The notes under the pieces were generated by a model. The model did not search any database, had not been told where the DNA came from, and saw nothing but the letters and a program-made list of their open reading frames with translations. A stretch of DNA of 39,699 nt from Actinomycetales bacterium (GTDB lineage Bacteria; Actinomycetota; Actinomycetes; Actinomycetales; Kineosporiaceae): the NCBI GenBank assembly GCA_012719445.1, contig JAAYAH010000253.1:1-39699 (forward strand), in the 5' to 3' direction. This document shows, in pieces, positions 37,735 through 39,699 of this stretch (position 1 is its first letter; the number at the start of each line of letters is the position of its first letter). The position numbers were made by a program, and so were the translations under genes.

Positions 37735-38499
37735 ATGGCGCTCCACGTAGAGACTGCGGACCGGACGATCCCCCAGTACCCACTCGGCCAGCTACTCCTG
37801 GTCTGGGCCGCCGCCACCGTTCCCATGGGACTGCTGGCCTGGGTGGTCGCCCCCCGGCTCGCGGTCACCATCGGTGGTGACCAGCCGTTCGCCCGGGCAT
37901 TGATCGGCTGCATGACCGCCGGGCTGGCGCTCCAGTGCCTCCTGGTCGTGCTCCTGGTCCGGGTCGAGCAGGGCAGCCTGCGGTGGTCGGTGGTGCGCTC
38001 GGCGCTCTGGCTGCGGGCGCCGATGGACCCGAACACCGGCAGGAGGGGCGGTCGGGTCTGGTGGTGGGTGCTCCCTTACTTCCTCGGGTTCGCCGCCGTC
38101 CAGTTCCTCCCGGGCCTGCCGTCACCGGGAGACCGTGACCTGGCGGTCTTCCTGGAGTCGGCGGCGGGAAGAGGATTCCTGGCCGGGAGGTGGGACTGGT
38201 TCGCCGTCGTCGTGGCGATGGCCGTGCTCAACACCGTGCTCGGCGAGGAATTGCTCTTCCGGGGGTTCCTGCTCCCTCGGATGCGCGGGGTCTTCGGAAG
38301 GAGCGACTGGGTGGCCAACGGCGTCCTGTTCGCCCTCTACCACCTGCACATGCCCTGGGTGATCCCGACGGCGCTGCTGGACACCGTTCTGTTCTCCTAC
38401 CCGAGCCGGCGTCACCGCAGCGCGTGGCCGGGGATCATCGTCCACAGCGGGCAGAGCGTGGTCATCGTGCTGGTCGTCCTGGCCGTTGTGGCCGGGTGA
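37735..38499 (+). CDS. CPBP-family intramembrane metalloprotease
   Basis: A 254-residue multi-pass membrane protein of the CAAX protease/bacteriocin-processing (ABI) family. The three active-site motifs are present: EExxxR as Glu171-Glu172-LLF-Arg176, FxxxH as Phe199 to His203, and a late His237 in IIVHSGQS. Seven or so membrane helices. In this family the EE pair and histidines hold the metal; substrates in actinobacteria are mostly unknown. ATG 37735 is chosen for AGGAGG eight bases upstream; an in-frame ATG-less extension to 37696 is less likely. It is convergent with the DUF1918 gene. Confidence 0.88.
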   Translation: MALHVETADRTIPQYPLGQLLLVWAAATVPMGLLAWVVAPRLAVTIGGDQPFARALIGCMTAGLALQCLLVVLLVRVEQGSLRWSVVRSALWLRAPMDPNTGRRGGRVWWWVLPYFLGFAAVQFLPGLPSPGDRDLAVFLESAAGRGFLAGRWDWFAVVVAMAVLNTVLGEELLFRGFLLPRMRGVFGRSDWVANGVLFALYHLHMPWVIPTALLDTVLFSYPSRRHRSAWPGIIVHSGQSVVIVLVVLAVVAG

Positions 38500-38538
38500 C
38501 CCGCGTCGGTTCGCGGCCGGCCGGTGGCCGTCATCCGG

Positions 38539-38736
38539 TCAGTCCGCCGGGGCCTCGGCGGACTCGATCCGGGCGTCCGGGCCGGGGAACACCACGGCCG
38601 TCTCGCCGGTGGACCACTCCACGACGTAGGGCGGGGTGCCGTCCGGGTGCCTCACCTCGACGATCCGGCCGGTTCGGACCGCGCCGTCGACGTGGTTGGA
38701 GGCGATGACGATGCGGTCGCCGACTGCTGCCTTCAT
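38539..38736 (-). CDS. DUF1918 small protein
   Basis: A 65-residue all-beta protein: KAAVGDRIVIASNHVDG, RTGRIVEVRHPDG, PPYVVEWSTGETAVVFPGPDA. This is the complete DUF1918 domain, an SH3-like barrel common in actinobacteria with no known function. ATG 38736 is the only sensible start; an upstream extension of the frame is not protein-like. A GC-rich palindrome-like stretch (38515-38535) lies between it and the convergent protease. Confidence 0.88.
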   Translation of the reverse strand: MKAAVGDRIVIASNHVDGAVRTGRIVEVRHPDGTPPYVVEWSTGETAVVFPGPDARIESAEAPAD

Positions 38737-38991
38737 CAGTCCACCCCGATTCCTACCGCTGTGACCGGATCGCACTGGCGTCCTCCTCCAGCCAACACGG
38801 TGGACGAGAGACCTGCAAGCACCCGGTCTGCGTACCGTCGGGGAGGAGTCGACACGTCGACGGCGCGTCGGCGACGGGAGGTCGGTGCCGACTCCTCCCC
38901 GTGGGTCGCGCAACGTCCTCCCCATGGGGTTGCGGACGGTCCCTGCGGGCGCGGAGCGGCGTGGTGATCGGATACCTGGTGGCCGAGGAGG

Positions 38992-39699
38992 TCACTCGCC
39001 GGGCGTCGGCCGGAGCAGCGGGGGCGCGAGGTGGGAGACCGGGCCTGCCCGGAAGAGGGCCGCGGGTCGGCCGCCTCCGCGGGTGGTGGTGGTCCCGGTC
39101 GGGCGGAGGAACCCCTCGGTGCCGGTGACCTTGCGGTGGAAGTTGCGGGGGTCGAGCGGGACCCCCCAGACGGCCTCGTAGACGCCGCGCAGCTCGCCGA
39201 CGGTGAACTCCGACGGGCAGAACGCCGTGGCCAACGAGGTGTACTCGAGCTTGGCCCGGGCGCGCTCCACCCCGTCGGACAGGATCCGGTGGTGGTCGAA
39301 GGCGAGCAGGTCGGGGGAGTCGAGCAGGTCGGCGACGGGGGCGAAGGTCGCGGCCGAGGCGTCCCCACCGGCCGCCGGCTCCGGCAGGTCGGGAGCGAGG
39401 GCGAGGTGGGCGACGCTGACCACACGCATCCGGGGGTCCCGGTCGGGTCGGCCGTAGCTGGCGAGCTGCTCCAGGTGCCGAACGGCACCCCTCCCGGTCG
39501 TGCTGTCCCGGTTCCCGGTCCCCGGATCGCCTCTCCCGTCCCCGAGCGCTCCCCCGGCGGCTGACGGGAGGACGCGCAGTCCGGTCTCCTCCTCCAGTTC
39601 GCGGGCTGCAGCCCCGGGCAGGTCCTCGTCCGGCCGGACGAATCCTCCCGGGAGGGCGAGGCGCCCGGCGAAGGGGTCGACACCCCTTCGGACGAGCAG
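38992..39699 (-). CDS. NUDIX hydrolase-like protein with winged-helix C-terminus (5' end outside window)
   Basis: The frame is open to the window edge, so the N-terminus is missing. The first visible residues are [19 protein letters not shown], followed by a full Nudix box: [20 protein letters not shown] then ETGL, with the RELEEE core. A Gly/Asp-rich loop follows, then HLEQLASYG. The C-terminal part (about 80 residues) has [15 protein letters not shown] and NFHRKV, the winged helix of NrtR/NUDIX regulators of NAD metabolism. The Nudix box is intact, so hydrolase activity is plausible, but a regulator role is equally possible. The last residues are Arg/Pro-rich. Confidence 0.88.
   Translation of the reverse strand: MLVRRGVDPFAGRLALPGGFVRPDEDLPGAAARELEEETGLRVLPSAAGGALGDGRGDPGTGNRDSTTGRGAVRHLEQLASYGRPDRDPRMRVVSVAHLALAPDLPEPAAGGDASAATFAPVADLLDSPDLLAFDHHRILSDGVERARAKLEYTSLATAFCPSEFTVGELRGVYEAVWGVPLDPRNFHRKVTGTEGFLRPTGTTTTRGGGRPAALFRAGPVSHLAPPLLRPTPGE

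Noticed and set aside
38753-38995. 80-codon minus-strand frame overlapping the NUDIX stop in GTGA
   Set aside because: The overlap is suggestive, but the product is Arg/Pro/Ser-rich with no recognisable fold.

Overview
The window is high-GC DNA from an actinobacterium. The block from about 8945 to 24682 follows the gene order beside the Mycobacterium tuberculosis replication origin (Rv0008c to Rv0020c, then a leucine tRNA): a small membrane protein, ppiA, rhomboid protease, crgA, DUF881 protein, trpG/pabA, pknB, pknA, pbpA, rodA, pstP, fhaB, fhaA and tRNA-Leu(CAG). The proteins look more like Pseudonocardiales than Mycobacterium, but that placement is inference. oriC itself is not in the window and should lie off the left edge.

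Left part (1-8954), accessory. The window opens in the last 35 codons of an IS5-type transposase. Its end has cut the front off a large signalling gene, leaving a TPR-like/GAF/GGDEF diguanylate cyclase. A second cyclase follows, with a LacI-type ligand-binding domain instead of a DNA-binding one. Then come a small ferredoxin-like-fold protein, a remnant of a sigma factor, a ProA-like aldehyde dehydrogenase, an O-methyltransferase and a divergent TetR regulator. A perfect 18-bp palindrome sits inside the promoter shared by the methyltransferase and the regulator. None of these genes belongs to the conserved origin block, so this looks like an insertion next to ppiA.

Middle part (8945-24682), conserved core for growth and division. 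The leftward operon fhaA-fhaB-pstP-rodA-pbpA-pknA-pknB is tightly packed, with gaps of 10 bases or fewer and several 1-4 base overlaps. It encodes two Ser/Thr kinases, their phosphatase, two FHA phospho-readers and the SEDS/PBP pair that builds peptidoglycan. CrgA tunes septum formation. A 1.07-kb stretch without genes (11442-12515) carries a 15-bp perfect inverted repeat, two DnaA-box-like 9-mers and a parS-like site.

Right part (25005-39699). It holds a CDF zinc exporter, then a leftward five-gene cassette: membrane-fusion protein, ABC ATPase, FtsX/MacB permease, DUF5666 protein and a lipoprotein. Upstream of the cassette is a two-component system (OmpR-type regulator, histidine kinase) with a membrane protein in the same operon. 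A paired 8-bp direct repeat with 11-bp period lies upstream of the regulator and suggests autoregulation. To its right are a Tat/lipoprotein with an M15 (D-Ala-D-Ala peptidase-like) zinc motif, a CPBP intramembrane protease, a DUF1918 protein and the 3' part of a NUDIX protein cut by the window end.

Recurrent themes are promoters with a TANNNT box 6-7 bases before the start codon, which predicts leaderless mRNAs, and simple-sequence repeats that encode low-complexity tails or linkers in secreted and membrane proteins.
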